A stretch of 17,444 bases of DNA. Source: Azohydromonas lata NBRC 102462 (GTDB lineage Bacteria; Pseudomonadota; Gammaproteobacteria; Burkholderiales; Burkholderiaceae_C). Shown here piece after piece: positions 1 through 6,666 of the stretch. Each line of letters begins with the position of its first letter. Positions within the stretch are counted from its first letter, which is position 1. The position numbers were made by a program, and so were the translations under genes. Location of the stretch: NCBI GenBank assembly GCA_945878385.1, contig CAMCTE010000029.1, positions 1 through 17,444 of the forward strand, written 5' to 3'. The notes below the pieces were generated by a model. That model made no database searches and was not told the origin of the DNA. It worked only from the letters and a program-made list of their open reading frames with translations.

Positions 1-1311
1 CTGGGCGTTGGCCTGGTAGATGCGCTGCGCGGTGATCATGTTGACGAGCTCACCCGTGAGGTCGATGTTGCTTTCCTCCAGGGCACCGGACTGCAGGACA
101 CCGAAGTTGCCGTCGCCGGGCGCGCCACGCACAGGCTCACCGCTGGTGAAGGTGGCGGCCCAGGCGTTGCCGCCCAGGGCCTGCAGGCCTTGTGGATTGC
201 GGAAGCTGGCGAACTCCAACTGACCGGCCGCTCGGGTCTTGCCGTTGCTGTAGCGGGCCGTGATGATGCCGTTGTCTTCAATGTTCAAACCGGCCAGTTG
301 CCCTGGGGCATAACCGTTCTGCTGCACATTGGTCACCGCAAATGCCGAACCATATTGGAAGACCGATGACAAGCTCAGATTGACGCCGAGGATGGGCTCT
401 GAAGTGCCGCCGCCAGCGAGCTTGACCGCCGGAATGTCGGGCAGCGCAAGCAGGCCGGTGGCCGTGGTCTTGGGGTTGGCAAAGTCCTTGTCGAACACAG
501 TGACCGAGCCGGGTGCACCTTCGGCCAGCGGTGTGGTGGTGGCGCCCATGGGGGCCGCGCCCGACACCGGGAAGGCAATACTGGCCACCGGGCGTGCCTT
601 GGCAGTGGCACCGGTTCCGGTATTGGCCAGGGAAGTGCCATTGGCGGTCAGGTAGACATTCCACTTGTCGGTGGCCGTCTTCTGGAAATAGTAGGTGAGC
701 GCTACAGGCTGACCCTTGATGTCGTACACCGTCACCGAAGTGGCGTTGTTGTAGGTCTTGGGATCGTTGAAGTTGATCTCGTCCAACGCAGCCGGGTTCT
801 CAGTGGGACTGGAGCGCGAATCCAGATTCAATTCGAGGTCGATGCGGTTGGTGGCCGTGGGGTCGATGCCCTGGGTGGGCAGCTTGATGGGCTGGGCCTC
901 ACCGGGCTTGATCGTGCCGTTCGGGTCCACCGGATAACCGAGCAGCTTTTGCTGCTGGTTGTTGATCACGAAGCCCTGACGGTCGATCTTGAACTGACCG
1001 TTTCGGGTGTACATGGTGGGATTCTTGCCATCGCTGACCTGGAAGAAGCCCGAACCGTTGATGGCCAGGTCCAGCGGGTTTTCGGTGGTGGAGATGTTGC
1101 CCTGGGTGAACTGCTGCGCGACCGATGCGAGGTTCACACCGATGCCGATGGTGTTGACGCCCGCTCCGTTGAGTGCGTTGGCGTACACATCGGCAAATTC
1201 CGCACGCGACGACTTCGCGCCGTAGGTGCTGGCGTTGGCCACATTGTTGCCGATGATCTCGATGTTCTTGCTGGAGGCATTCAGACCGGACAGGCCTTGT
1301 TGGAAGCTCAT
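1..1311 (-). CDS. flgE: Flagellar hook protein FlgE (3' end cut by window edge)
   Basis: FlgE polymerises outside the cell into the hook, the flexible joint between rod and filament. From the ATG at 1311 an uninterrupted frame of 437 codons runs to base 1. The N-terminus MSFQQGLSGLNASSKNIE and the following NNVANASTYGAKSSRAEF are the D0 helix and signature of rod/hook proteins; NPLDLAINGSGFFQV is a typical core segment. The last visible residues, ELVNMITAQRIYQANAQ, match the conserved C-terminal helix, so probably only about 15-20 residues and the stop codon are missing. A GGGAG ribosome binding site lies 7 nt before the ATG. The gene follows flgD after 56 nt, and the order flgB-flgC-flgD-flgE is the normal operon order. 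Identification is by family recognition. Confidence 0.97.
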   Translation of the reverse strand, partial: MSFQQGLSGLNASSKNIEIIGNNVANASTYGAKSSRAEFADVYANALNGAGVNTIGIGVNLASVAQQFTQGNISTTENPLDLAINGSGFFQVSDGKNPTMYTRNGQFKIDRQGFVINNQQQKLLGYPVDPNGTIKPGEAQPIKLPTQGIDPTATNRIDLELNLDSRSSPTENPAALDEINFNDPKTYNNATSVTVYDIKGQPVALTYYFQKTATDKWNVYLTANGTSLANTGTGATAKARPVASIAFPVSGAAPMGATTTPLAEGAPGSVTVFDKDFANPKTTATGLLALPDIPAVKLAGGGTSEPILGVNLSLSSVFQYGSAFAVTNVQQNGYAPGQLAGLNIEDNGIITARYSNGKTRAAGQLEFASFRNPQGLQALGGNAWAATFTSGEPVRGAPGDGNFGVLQSGALEESNIDLTGELVNMITAQRIYQANAQ

Positions 1312-1367
1312 TGTGGTTCTCCCGATTCAGACGGTGGATGAAGGGCTTGCGACGGATGTGGGGCGCG

Positions 1368-2111
1368 TCAGGAGACGGCCTTGATGAGATTGAAGGCGGT
1401 GGAGCCTCCGCGGGCCAGTTCGAGTACGAGGCCACTGCCGCTGGTGGACACCGCATTGACGGTGTCGGCCATCAGTGTTTTGACGCCAACGCTGGAGGCG
1501 CCGGATTGGGCCTTGACGCGGAAGCTCAGCCCGTTGGTGTCGGTGTCCTTGGGCGGCGTCCAGGAAAAGCCGCCGCGGCCCGAGGACTGGGCCCCCAGGT
1601 CCAAGGTGTCCACCAACTGGCCCGCGGGACCCAGCACTTCCACGGTGACGCGGTCGGCAGGGCCGGAAAGGTCGAACGCGCCAACAGCCTGACCCTGACT
1701 CACCTGCAGGGTGGAGCCTTCCAAGAGCACCGTGCGCCCCACGAGGGCCGCGCCTTGAACCGCCTGCGACTGCAGCATCTGTCCTTGCAGGGTTTGCAGG
1801 GTTCCATTGAGCGAATCCAGGCTGGAGCCCAACGACAGGCCACCCAACTTTTCCGACAAGCTTTGGCTCATGGCGTTGATGCTCTGGTTCACCTTGTCAA
1901 GGCCGGAGACGGTGTTGATCTGCGCCATCTGCGTGGTGACCTGCGCGTTGTCCAGCGGGTTCAGCGGGTCCTGGTTCTGCATCTGCGTCACCAGCAGCTT
2001 GAGGAAGCGCTCAGACATGTCGCCTGTGGACGCGGATGCTGCAGCCGTTGGTGCGCTGAGCTTGGAGAGGAAGTCACTGCCTGCGGCAGGATTGGCAACG
2101 GCGGTGGCCAT
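1368..2111 (-). CDS. flgD: Flagellar hook-capping/assembly scaffold FlgD
   Basis: FlgD caps the growing hook, helps FlgE subunits to polymerise, and leaves when the hook is complete. The 247-residue protein has the conserved N-terminal block MSERFLKLLVTQMQNQDPLN (around residues 32-51) followed by the hydrophilic TTQMAQINTVSGLDKVN segment, both diagnostic of FlgD. The C-terminal half carries the Fn3/tudor-like core, seen around GGFSWTPPKDTDTNG. Its length is a little above the enterobacterial protein (about 230). An AAGGAA ribosome binding site stands 7 nt before the ATG. It lies 22 nt downstream of flgC and is followed by flgE. Confidence 0.96.
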   Translation of the reverse strand: MATAVANPAAGSDFLSKLSAPTAAASASTGDMSERFLKLLVTQMQNQDPLNPLDNAQVTTQMAQINTVSGLDKVNQSINAMSQSLSEKLGGLSLGSSLDSLNGTLQTLQGQMLQSQAVQGAALVGRTVLLEGSTLQVSQGQAVGAFDLSGPADRVTVEVLGPAGQLVDTLDLGAQSSGRGGFSWTPPKDTDTNGLSFRVKAQSGASSVGVKTLMADTVNAVSTSGSGLVLELARGGSTAFNLIKAVS

Positions 2112-2133
2112 GGAAGTTCCTTTCAGATGCGTA

Positions 2134-2571
2134 TCACTGGCCCATCTGCAGCGTCTTCTGCAGCAGGGTCTTGGCGGTGTTCATGACTTCGACATTGTTT
2201 TGATACGAGCGGGAGGCAGCGATCATGTTGACCATCTCGTCCACCGCATTGACATTGCTGAAGGTGACATAGCCTTCACCGTCAGCGGCCGGGTGCTTGG
2301 GGTCGAAGACACGGCGGCCGGGTGCTTCGTCTTCCTTGATGTTGCTGACACGAACGCCAGACAATGCAGCGCCGGCTTCCGGTGGGGTTCCGGGCTGGGT
2401 AGATGCTCCCAACAGTTCGGTCTGGAACACCACCTGCTTGGACTTGTAGGCCTTGCCGTCCGGCCCGGCCACCGTGTCCACATTGGCAAGGTTGGAGGCC
2501 ACCACGTTCAAGCGTTGGCTCTGCGCACTGACGGCGCTGCCGGAAATGCCGAAAATCTGGAACATGGACAT
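2134..2571 (-). CDS. flgC: Flagellar basal-body rod protein FlgC
   Basis: FlgC is one of the proximal rod proteins that form the drive shaft through the periplasm; it is exported by the flagellar type III system without a cleaved signal. The 145-residue product starts MSMFQIFGISGSAVSAQSQR and has the rod signature NVVASNLANVDT, then a middle GKAYKSKQVVF segment and a C-terminal coiled-coil helix (NMIAASRSYQNNVEVMNTAK). Size and motif order match FlgC and not FlgB or FlgG. An AAGGAA ribosome binding site precedes the ATG by 8 nt. The gap to flgB is only 11 nt, consistent with one transcript. Confidence 0.97.
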   Translation of the reverse strand: MSMFQIFGISGSAVSAQSQRLNVVASNLANVDTVAGPDGKAYKSKQVVFQTELLGASTQPGTPPEAGAALSGVRVSNIKEDEAPGRRVFDPKHPAADGEGYVTFSNVNAVDEMVNMIAASRSYQNNVEVMNTAKTLLQKTLQMGQ

Positions 2572-2582
2572 GATGGCGTTCC

Positions 2583-3047
2583 TTATTGGTTGTGCGACTT
2601 CATGGCGTCGAGCATCGTGCGCACGCTGCCGTTGATGAAGCGAAGGGCCGCTTCATAGCGCAGGGTGTTGTCGGCGAAAGTGGCGCGTTCGCGGTCAAGG
2701 TCGACCGAGTTGCGGTCGATGCTGTTCTGGCTGTTGCGGGCGTAGGCCAGCGTGGACTGGCCTGTGCCGAACCCGGGCGCGGCTGCACCCATGTGGCCCG
2801 GGCGGCTGGCGGCGGGCCGCAGCGGCACGCTGGCCAAGCCCAAGTGTGTACCCTGGTGGGATGCCGAAATTCCAAGGGGGGCGGTGGCCTGGCGCAGCGC
2901 GGCGCCGAAGTCCATGTCGCGCGCGGTGTAGCCGGGCGTGTCGGCATTGGCGATGTTGCTGGCCAACAGCCGCTGTCGTTCTGAACGCAGCGTGAGTGCC
3001 TGGGCCTGGAAGTCCAGTGTTTGGGTCAGGCGGTTGGGCAGCGGCAT
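2583..3047 (-). CDS. flgB: Flagellar basal-body rod protein FlgB
   Basis: FlgB is the proximal rod subunit that sits next to the MS ring and export gate. The 154-residue product begins MPLPNRLTQTLDFQAQALTL and carries the rod motif LLASNIANADTPGYTARDMD at about residues 28-47, the clearest FlgB hallmark. The C-terminal half ends in the helix that packs against the N-terminal helix in axial proteins (RYEAALRFINGSVRTMLDAM). It is the first gene of the leftward flgBCDE operon. No good Shine-Dalgarno sequence is visible before the ATG at 3047, which is odd for a promoter-proximal gene, but the N-terminus fits family length and no better start is present. Confidence 0.97.
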   Translation of the reverse strand: MPLPNRLTQTLDFQAQALTLRSERQRLLASNIANADTPGYTARDMDFGAALRQATAPLGISASHQGTHLGLASVPLRPAASRPGHMGAAAPGFGTGQSTLAYARNSQNSIDRNSVDLDRERATFADNTLRYEAALRFINGSVRTMLDAMKSHNQ

Positions 3048-3134
3048 GATGCGATTGCGGTTGGTGGGCGCGACGAGGCAGCAGGGTCCGGAGGTGTTCG
3101 AAAAAGGATCGAAAAAATGTTCGGAAATCAGGCC

Positions 3135-3162
3135 TCAAGTTCGGTGAGTCCTTGGCCGATAA
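3135..3162 (+). promoter_or_regulatory. Sigma28 (FliA) promoter for flgA
   Basis: TCAAG at 3135-3139 and a perfect GCCGATAA at 3155-3162 match the sigma28 -35 and -10 elements (enteric consensus TAAAGTTT-N11-GCCGATAA). TCAA and GCCGATAA are separated by 16 nt, the same spacing as in the motA promoter in this window. It points toward flgA, with a leader of about 130 nt before the ATG at 3299. This would let FliA add late transcription of flgA and, by readthrough, flgM-flgN. Confidence 0.7.
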
Positions 3163-3192
3163 GCCTGATGGGGGCAAACCGCGATCAGGCTT
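3161..3192. repeat. 9-bp perfect inverted repeat at the flgA promoter
   Basis: AAGCCTGAT (3161-3169) and its exact reverse complement ATCAGGCTT (3184-3192) flank a 14-nt spacer. The left arm overlaps the last two bases of the -10 element and covers the expected transcription start. It could be an operator or a hairpin at the 5' end of the flgA messenger. A third copy of the ATCAGGC core lies at 3127-3133, just before the -35 element. Confidence 0.6.
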
Positions 3193-3298
3193 GTTGGCGA
3201 TTGTGTGAACTTCTCGGCGGCGCAAGGGCGGGAATAGCGGCCGGGAGGACGCCCATTTCTTGGCCTTGCAAGGGCTTGAGCGATGTAGATTCCTTTCC

Positions 3299-4093
3299 AT
3301 GAGCACACCTGTGTCCGACTCTGGCTTCCTGGCCTTCATGCGTTCCCGCATGCGGTGCTGGGTGACGCACATTCAACCTGTTGGGCGGTTGGGCTGTGCA
3401 TGGCTTGCAGTCCTGGGTTGCCTTCCGGCCTACGCGCAAGCCCCGGGTGCAGCCTTGAGCTCCGAGCAGTTGATGTCCATGGTTCGAGATTCAGTGGAAC
3501 AGGCTGCGAGGTCGGTCATGGCGGCGCAACCGGGCGTGCGAGTACAGACCCAGGTCGGCATCTTGAACCCTCAACTCAAGCTGGCGCCTTGCCAAATGGC
3601 GCAGCCGCATCTGAACCCGGGCGCCCGCGTTTGGGGAGAGATACGGATCGGCCTTCGCTGCGTGCAGGGGCCGGTGCGTTGGAATGTGTATGTGCCGGCC
3701 ACGGTTCGCGTGTTTGGTCCGGCCTGGGTGACGGCCGCTGCGCTGCCGGCCGGCCACCTGTTGACCGAAGCGGACTTGGTGCGTGAAGAGGCCGAGTGGA
3801 GCGCTGAGCCTGGGCAAACTGTGGCACAGGCCGATGCTTGGATCGGGCGGTCGCTGGTCACTGGATTGCGAGCAGGGCAGGCCATTCGAACGCAGCACCT
3901 TCGGGCACGGCAGTGGTTTCCTGCGGGACAAAGCGTGACCCTTGTGGCGCGCGGACCGGGCTTTGCCGTCACCTCCGAGGGGGTGGCGGTCACGGCCGGC
4001 CTGGAAGGACAGGCCACCCAAGTTCGCTTGGAAAGCGGCCGCGTCGTGCAGGGCACCGCAGTGGGCGCCCGTCGGGTGGAGGTCACGCTTTGA
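3299..4093 (+). CDS. flgA: Flagellar P-ring assembly chaperone FlgA
   Basis: FlgA is a periplasmic chaperone needed to assemble the P ring (FlgI) around the rod in the peptidoglycan layer. From the ATG at 3299 the product is 264 residues. The N-terminus has a basic stretch and a hydrophobic segment (LGCAWLAVLGCLPAYAQA) ending in an AQA-type signal peptidase site. The C-terminal two thirds contain the SAF-like domain, with LPAGHLLTEADLV, IGRSLVTGLRAGQAI and VTLVARGPGFAVTSEGVA in the usual order. The start is uncertain: the ATG at 3299 and another at 3338 (MRSRMRCW, the most compact signal peptide) lack a clear ribosome binding site, whereas a TTG at 3260 has GGGAGGA about 10 nt before it but gives an unusually long leader. 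flgM follows after 112 nt. Confidence 0.93.
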   Translation: MSTPVSDSGFLAFMRSRMRCWVTHIQPVGRLGCAWLAVLGCLPAYAQAPGAALSSEQLMSMVRDSVEQAARSVMAAQPGVRVQTQVGILNPQLKLAPCQMAQPHLNPGARVWGEIRIGLRCVQGPVRWNVYVPATVRVFGPAWVTAAALPAGHLLTEADLVREEAEWSAEPGQTVAQADAWIGRSLVTGLRAGQAIRTQHLRARQWFPAGQSVTLVARGPGFAVTSEGVAVTAGLEGQATQVRLESGRVVQGTAVGARRVEVTL

Positions 4094-4124
4094 ACGCCAC
4101 ACACCCGATTCAGAAGCCGGGGCC

Positions 4125-4151
4125 TCAAGCAGGCGCCCAGTTTGCCGATAG
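4125..4151 (+). promoter_or_regulatory. Sigma28 (FliA) promoter for flgM
   Basis: TCAAG at 4125-4129 and GCCGATAG at 4144-4151 are separated (TCAA to GCCG) by 15 nt, the exact consensus sigma28 spacing. It lies between flgA and flgM and would start a transcript about 45-50 nt before flgM. In Salmonella flgM likewise has its own class III promoter besides readthrough from flgA; here it would let FliA drive its own inhibitor. Confidence 0.75.
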
Positions 4152-4173
4152 CATCAATGATTGCACTGAAACA

Positions 4174-4193
4174 GGGGTTGGTTCACCGACCCC
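4174..4193 (+). promoter_or_regulatory. Hairpin abutting the flgM ribosome binding site
   Basis: GGGGTTGG (4174-4181) pairs with CCGACCCC (4186-4193) over a TTCA loop: 8 bp with one G-U pair. The Shine-Dalgarno GGGAG follows directly at 4195-4199, and the flgM ATG is at 4206. The hairpin lies within the leader of the sigma28 transcript and could influence ribosome access. Its role is inference. Confidence 0.45.
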
Positions 4194-4205
4194 CGGGAGC
4201 CCGAC

Positions 4206-4541
4206 ATGAAGATTGGACCGCAGGACCTTTCCGCCTTGGCGGACGCCAACGCCACCACGGCAGGCCGCACCGCCAATAAGACCGCCACGGATGCGCGTGC
4301 CGCCCTCATCCGTGCAGGCGGAGTGGCCAGCGCCTTGGGTGTGGCCTCCGATGGGGCCACGGTGAAGATTTCCAGCTTGGCCACGGGTGCCTTGAACGCT
4401 CCAGCCAGCGCCGATGTGGATATGGACAAGGTGCGGCAGGTTCAGGCCGCTTTGGCGCAGGGCTCCTACAAGGTGAACCCTGAAGCGATTGCCGACGAAT
4501 TGATCGCCAGCGCGCAGGCTCTGCTCAAACCCAAGCCATGA
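4206..4541 (+). CDS. flgM: Anti-sigma28 factor FlgM
   Basis: FlgM binds FliA and blocks late flagellar transcription until the completed hook-basal body exports it. The 111-residue product starts MKIGPQDLSALADANA and has the typical low-complexity, Ala/Thr-rich and probably disordered N-terminal half. The C-terminal sigma-binding region reads VDMDKVRQVQAALAQGSYKV then NPEAIADELIASAQALL, which matches the conserved FlgM helices. GGGAG precedes the ATG by 6 nt, next to a hairpin. The stop overlaps the flgN start (ATGA at 4538-4541), so translation of the two is probably coupled. Confidence 0.96.
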   Translation: MKIGPQDLSALADANATTAGRTANKTATDARAALIRAGGVASALGVASDGATVKISSLATGALNAPASADVDMDKVRQVQAALAQGSYKVNPEAIADELIASAQALLKPKP

Positions 4542-4966
4542 TTGGCCCCAACGCCCTGCACCCCGAATGGGCGCGCTTGATGGCGCGCCTTGCTGCTTTT
4601 TTGGATGAGGCAGAGCTGGCCATGGCCACAGCCCAACCGCAGCAGTTGGTGCAGGCCGGCAGTGCCTGGGCACAGTTGTGCCGCGAACTGCGCCGCCTAC
4701 CCGATGCGCAGTGTCCTTCGCCGGCCATTCGAAAAGAAGTGCTGGGCAAAGCTGCCATGCGCATCGCGGCCTTGCAGCAAGCCACCGGTCGAGCGCAGGC
4801 CAGCATCACCCGCGAATTGACCATGTTGGCCCAACCCGAAGGATCGGGCGCGGTAGCGGGCGAACCTGGCACTGCATCCGCAACGGGTGTGGCGGCTGCG
4901 GCAGGCACCTACGACGCCACGGGTGGTCGCCACACCTGGGCCCGCTCGGCTGGCGCTTACGCCTGA
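4538..4966 (+). CDS. flgN: FlgN-family export chaperone
   Basis: FlgN is the cytosolic type III chaperone for the hook-filament junction proteins FlgK and FlgL. This 142-residue protein is weakly conserved in sequence, as FlgN proteins usually are. The first 105 or so residues look like a long alpha-helical hairpin rich in Ala, Leu, Gln and Arg (for example LMARLAAFLDEAELAMATA and ALQQATGRAQASITRELTML). The last 40 residues are Gly/Ala-rich and look unstructured. Identification rests mainly on position: it overlaps flgM by 4 nt and ends the flgA-flgM-flgN set. It is convergent with fliA. Confidence 0.85.
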   Translation: MIGPNALHPEWARLMARLAAFLDEAELAMATAQPQQLVQAGSAWAQLCRELRRLPDAQCPSPAIRKEVLGKAAMRIAALQQATGRAQASITRELTMLAQPEGSGAVAGEPGTASATGVAAAAGTYDATGGRHTWARSAGAYA

Positions 4967-4973
4967 GCGAACA

Positions 4974-5002
4974 GGCCGCGCGACCCTCGGCGCGCCGCGG
5001 CC
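4974..5002. terminator. GC-rich hairpin between convergent flgN and fliA
   Basis: GGCCGCG (4974-4980) is an exact inverted repeat of CGCGGCC (4996-5002), and further CG pairs inside could extend it. It fills the 46-nt gap between the flgN stop and the fliA stop, where a two-way terminator would be expected. There is no T tract on either strand, so intrinsic termination would be weak. Confidence 0.35.
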
Positions 5003-5012
5003 CTGCAATTCC

Positions 5013-5789
5013 TCACCAGGCTCGCAGCCGCGAACGCAAGCGGGCAATGCTCTGGCTGTGGAGCTGGCACACACGGCTCTCGGTCACCTTGAGCACCAGC
5101 GCGATTTCCTTCAGATTCATGTCCTGTTCGTAATACAGGCTCATCACCAGCTGCTCACGCTCGGGCAGATTCTTGATGGCATCCACCAGCGCCTGGCGCA
5201 TGCGGTGATCCTGCAGCAGGGCCATGGGGTTGGCTCCCTCGTCGGCCACATGGCGGTCGAGAAAGTCGTCACCATTGTCCTCGGAGGAACCCATGTCTTC
5301 GAGGTGAACGATCTGCGTGCCACGCACTCGGCCCAGCATCTCCTGGTAGTCGTCCAGGGGCATCTGCAGCTCGGCGGCGATCTCGGATTCATTGGGCGCG
5401 CGATGCAGGCGCTGCTCCAACCGGTGAACAGCCGATTCGATGTCCCGCTGCAGCTTGCGGTCCCCGCGGCTCATCCAGTCCAGGCTGCGCAGCTCATCGA
5501 GCATCGAACCCTTGATGCGCTGGGTGGCGAAGGTCTCAAACTGGGCACCAGCCGTGGCGTCGAAACGCGAGATGGCGTCGTTGAGCCCCATCATGCCCAC
5601 CTGGATGAGATCATCCAGTTCGACGCTGGCGGGCAGCTTGGCCATCATCTGATGGGCCAACTTGCGCACCAAAGGCATGTGTTGGCGCAACAGGTGGCTG
5701 CGATCCATACGGCCTTTGGCGTTGTACACCGGCGCCGTGAACGCGGCCGTCGCACTAGCGTTGGTCGGGGCTGCGGTGGTGGGGTTCAT
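5013..5789 (-). CDS. fliA: Flagellar sigma factor FliA (sigma28)
   Basis: FliA directs RNA polymerase to late flagellar and chemotaxis promoters. The 258-residue product from the ATG at 5789 has region 2 (VELDDLIQVGMMGLNDAISR, then FETFATQRIKGSMLDELRSL and DWMSRGDRK), region 3 around residues 117-160, and region 4 (LPEREQLVMSLYYEQDMNLK, then a helix-turn-helix EIALVLKVTESRVCQLHSQS). Length and motifs are typical of FliA. The start at 5789 is chosen because GAGAGG lies 7 nt upstream and the N-terminus has normal length; an in-frame upstream start at 5960 would run into the flhG-like gene. It is the last gene of the leftward run, 61 nt after flhG, so it is probably transcribed together with flhBAFG. 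Confidence 0.97.
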   Translation of the reverse strand: MNPTTAAPTNASATAAFTAPVYNAKGRMDRSHLLRQHMPLVRKLAHQMMAKLPASVELDDLIQVGMMGLNDAISRFDATAGAQFETFATQRIKGSMLDELRSLDWMSRGDRKLQRDIESAVHRLEQRLHRAPNESEIAAELQMPLDDYQEMLGRVRGTQIVHLEDMGSSEDNGDDFLDRHVADEGANPMALLQDHRMRQALVDAIKNLPEREQLVMSLYYEQDMNLKEIALVLKVTESRVCQLHSQSIARLRSRLRAW

Positions 5790-5850
5790 GAGGGCCTCTC
5801 GCAAGTGGGGCTTGGTATGGGTGGCAACGATGACTGTCCGGTGGGGTGCA

Positions 5851-6666
5851 TCAATGGAAGGCCGGGGTGGAAGCAGGCCTATGGACGGCGCAGACCGGCG
5901 CCTGGGCCAACTGGGCACGCGCCAAGTCCTGTAGGCGACACAGTTCAGACGGGTCCGCACCGGCAGGCGACTGCACCACCACCGACACGCCCACAGGCCA
6001 AGAAAGGAAACGGCTGGCGCTGTCAGCCAAACGCATGGCCAAGCGTGGCCCGAGCACCGGATGCGCTGCGGACTCCATCAACAAATCAAAGGTGGACAGC
6101 CCGCAACGCGATATGGATTTCATGGACCGATAGGCTTGCATCACGCCGGTGGGCGTGGTGTCGGCCAACACCACGGGGCGCCAGTCCTGACCGGAAAAAA
6201 CGCGCATCAGATCGGTGGCTGGTGCATGCACGATCAGCACATCGGCCCACGGAGCCGAATCGGCTGCGCGGCGCAAAAACGCATGGGCCCGGCCATTGGC
6301 GTCGACATGCCCTCGAATGAGGCCACGCGCACCCAGATAGGAAAATTGATCACAGCGGACATCAATGGCCCAGCGCAAGTCCAGCGCGGTCCATTCGCCC
6401 GGCTCCGGGGCGGTCTCGGAAGCATCGACCACCAGGGTGTGCAGACCGGCCGCGCCCAGGGTGTGGGCCAGATGCTCGATCAACAGACCCGACCAGGCCA
6501 CCGCCGGGTTGCTGACCACGCCCACCGCACGGGTGCTGCGGCCGTCAAACAGGCGACGCAGACCAGAGGCCTGGTCGAGGCAGGAGTGGCCGCCCACCGG
6601 TTCAGCATGATCCTGCCCAGTGGTGTCGGCCCCAGGCCGCTGGCCCGCATAAGTCTGCGCACTCAT
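5851..6666 (-). CDS. flhG: FlhG/FleN-like MinD-family protein with degenerate ATP-binding site
   Basis: FlhG normally is a MinD-type ATPase that, with FlhF, sets flagellar number and position. This 271-residue protein sits directly behind flhF with a 4-nt ATGA overlap, the usual place. It keeps an N-terminal DQASGLRRLF (residues 31-40), which resembles the DQAxxLR element known in FlhG to stimulate the FlhF GTPase. The fold is recognisable from VGVVSNP, AAGLHTLVVDAS (81 is the Asp of the canonical LLDAD) and VLADTTPTGVMQAYRSMK. The Walker A loop SGKGGVGKT is replaced by SNPAVAWSG (52-60), so both catalytic lysines are absent, and the Walker B strand reads VLIVHAPAT with no Asp. It is therefore probably unable to bind or hydrolyse ATP in the normal way. 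The ATG at 6666 is preferred over a GTG at 6675. Confidence 0.85.
   Translation of the reverse strand: MSAQTYAGQRPGADTTGQDHAEPVGGHSCLDQASGLRRLFDGRSTRAVGVVSNPAVAWSGLLIEHLAHTLGAAGLHTLVVDASETAPEPGEWTALDLRWAIDVRCDQFSYLGARGLIRGHVDANGRAHAFLRRAADSAPWADVLIVHAPATDLMRVFSGQDWRPVVLADTTPTGVMQAYRSMKSISRCGLSTFDLLMESAAHPVLGPRLAMRLADSASRFLSWPVGVSVVVQSPAGADPSELCRLQDLARAQLAQAPVCAVHRPASTPAFH

Larger units (their letters stand above)
3048..3298. promoter_or_regulatory. flgB/flgA divergent intergenic region
   Basis: This stretch of about 250 nt separates the leftward flgBCDE operon from rightward flgA. It holds a sigma28-like promoter toward flgA (3135-3162), an AAATCAGG octamer at 3125-3132 that is repeated before flhB, and a 9-bp inverted repeat at 3161-3192. 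In enteric bacteria this region carries divergent FlhDC-dependent promoters; I cannot place a convincing -10 element for flgB on the minus strand. A GGGAGGA at 3243-3249 is a possible ribosome binding site for an alternative TTG start of flgA at 3260. Confidence 0.6.

Noticed and set aside
1311..2186. A 291-codon plus-strand frame over flgD
   Set aside because: It is antisense to flgD, which has clear family motifs and a ribosome binding site; the composition is shadow-like.
4974..5002. Calling the flgN/fliA hairpin a strong bidirectional terminator
   Set aside because: The stem is good but no T tract follows on either strand, so it is listed only with low confidence.
5790..5960. Upstream extension of fliA by 57 codons
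   Set aside because: The extension has no family similarity, would overlap the flhG-like gene, and the ATG at 5789 has its own ribosome binding site.
4887..6320. A 477-codon plus-strand open frame across fliA and the flhG-like gene
   Set aside because: It lies opposite two convincing genes, has no recognisable domain and shows the biased composition of a shadow frame.
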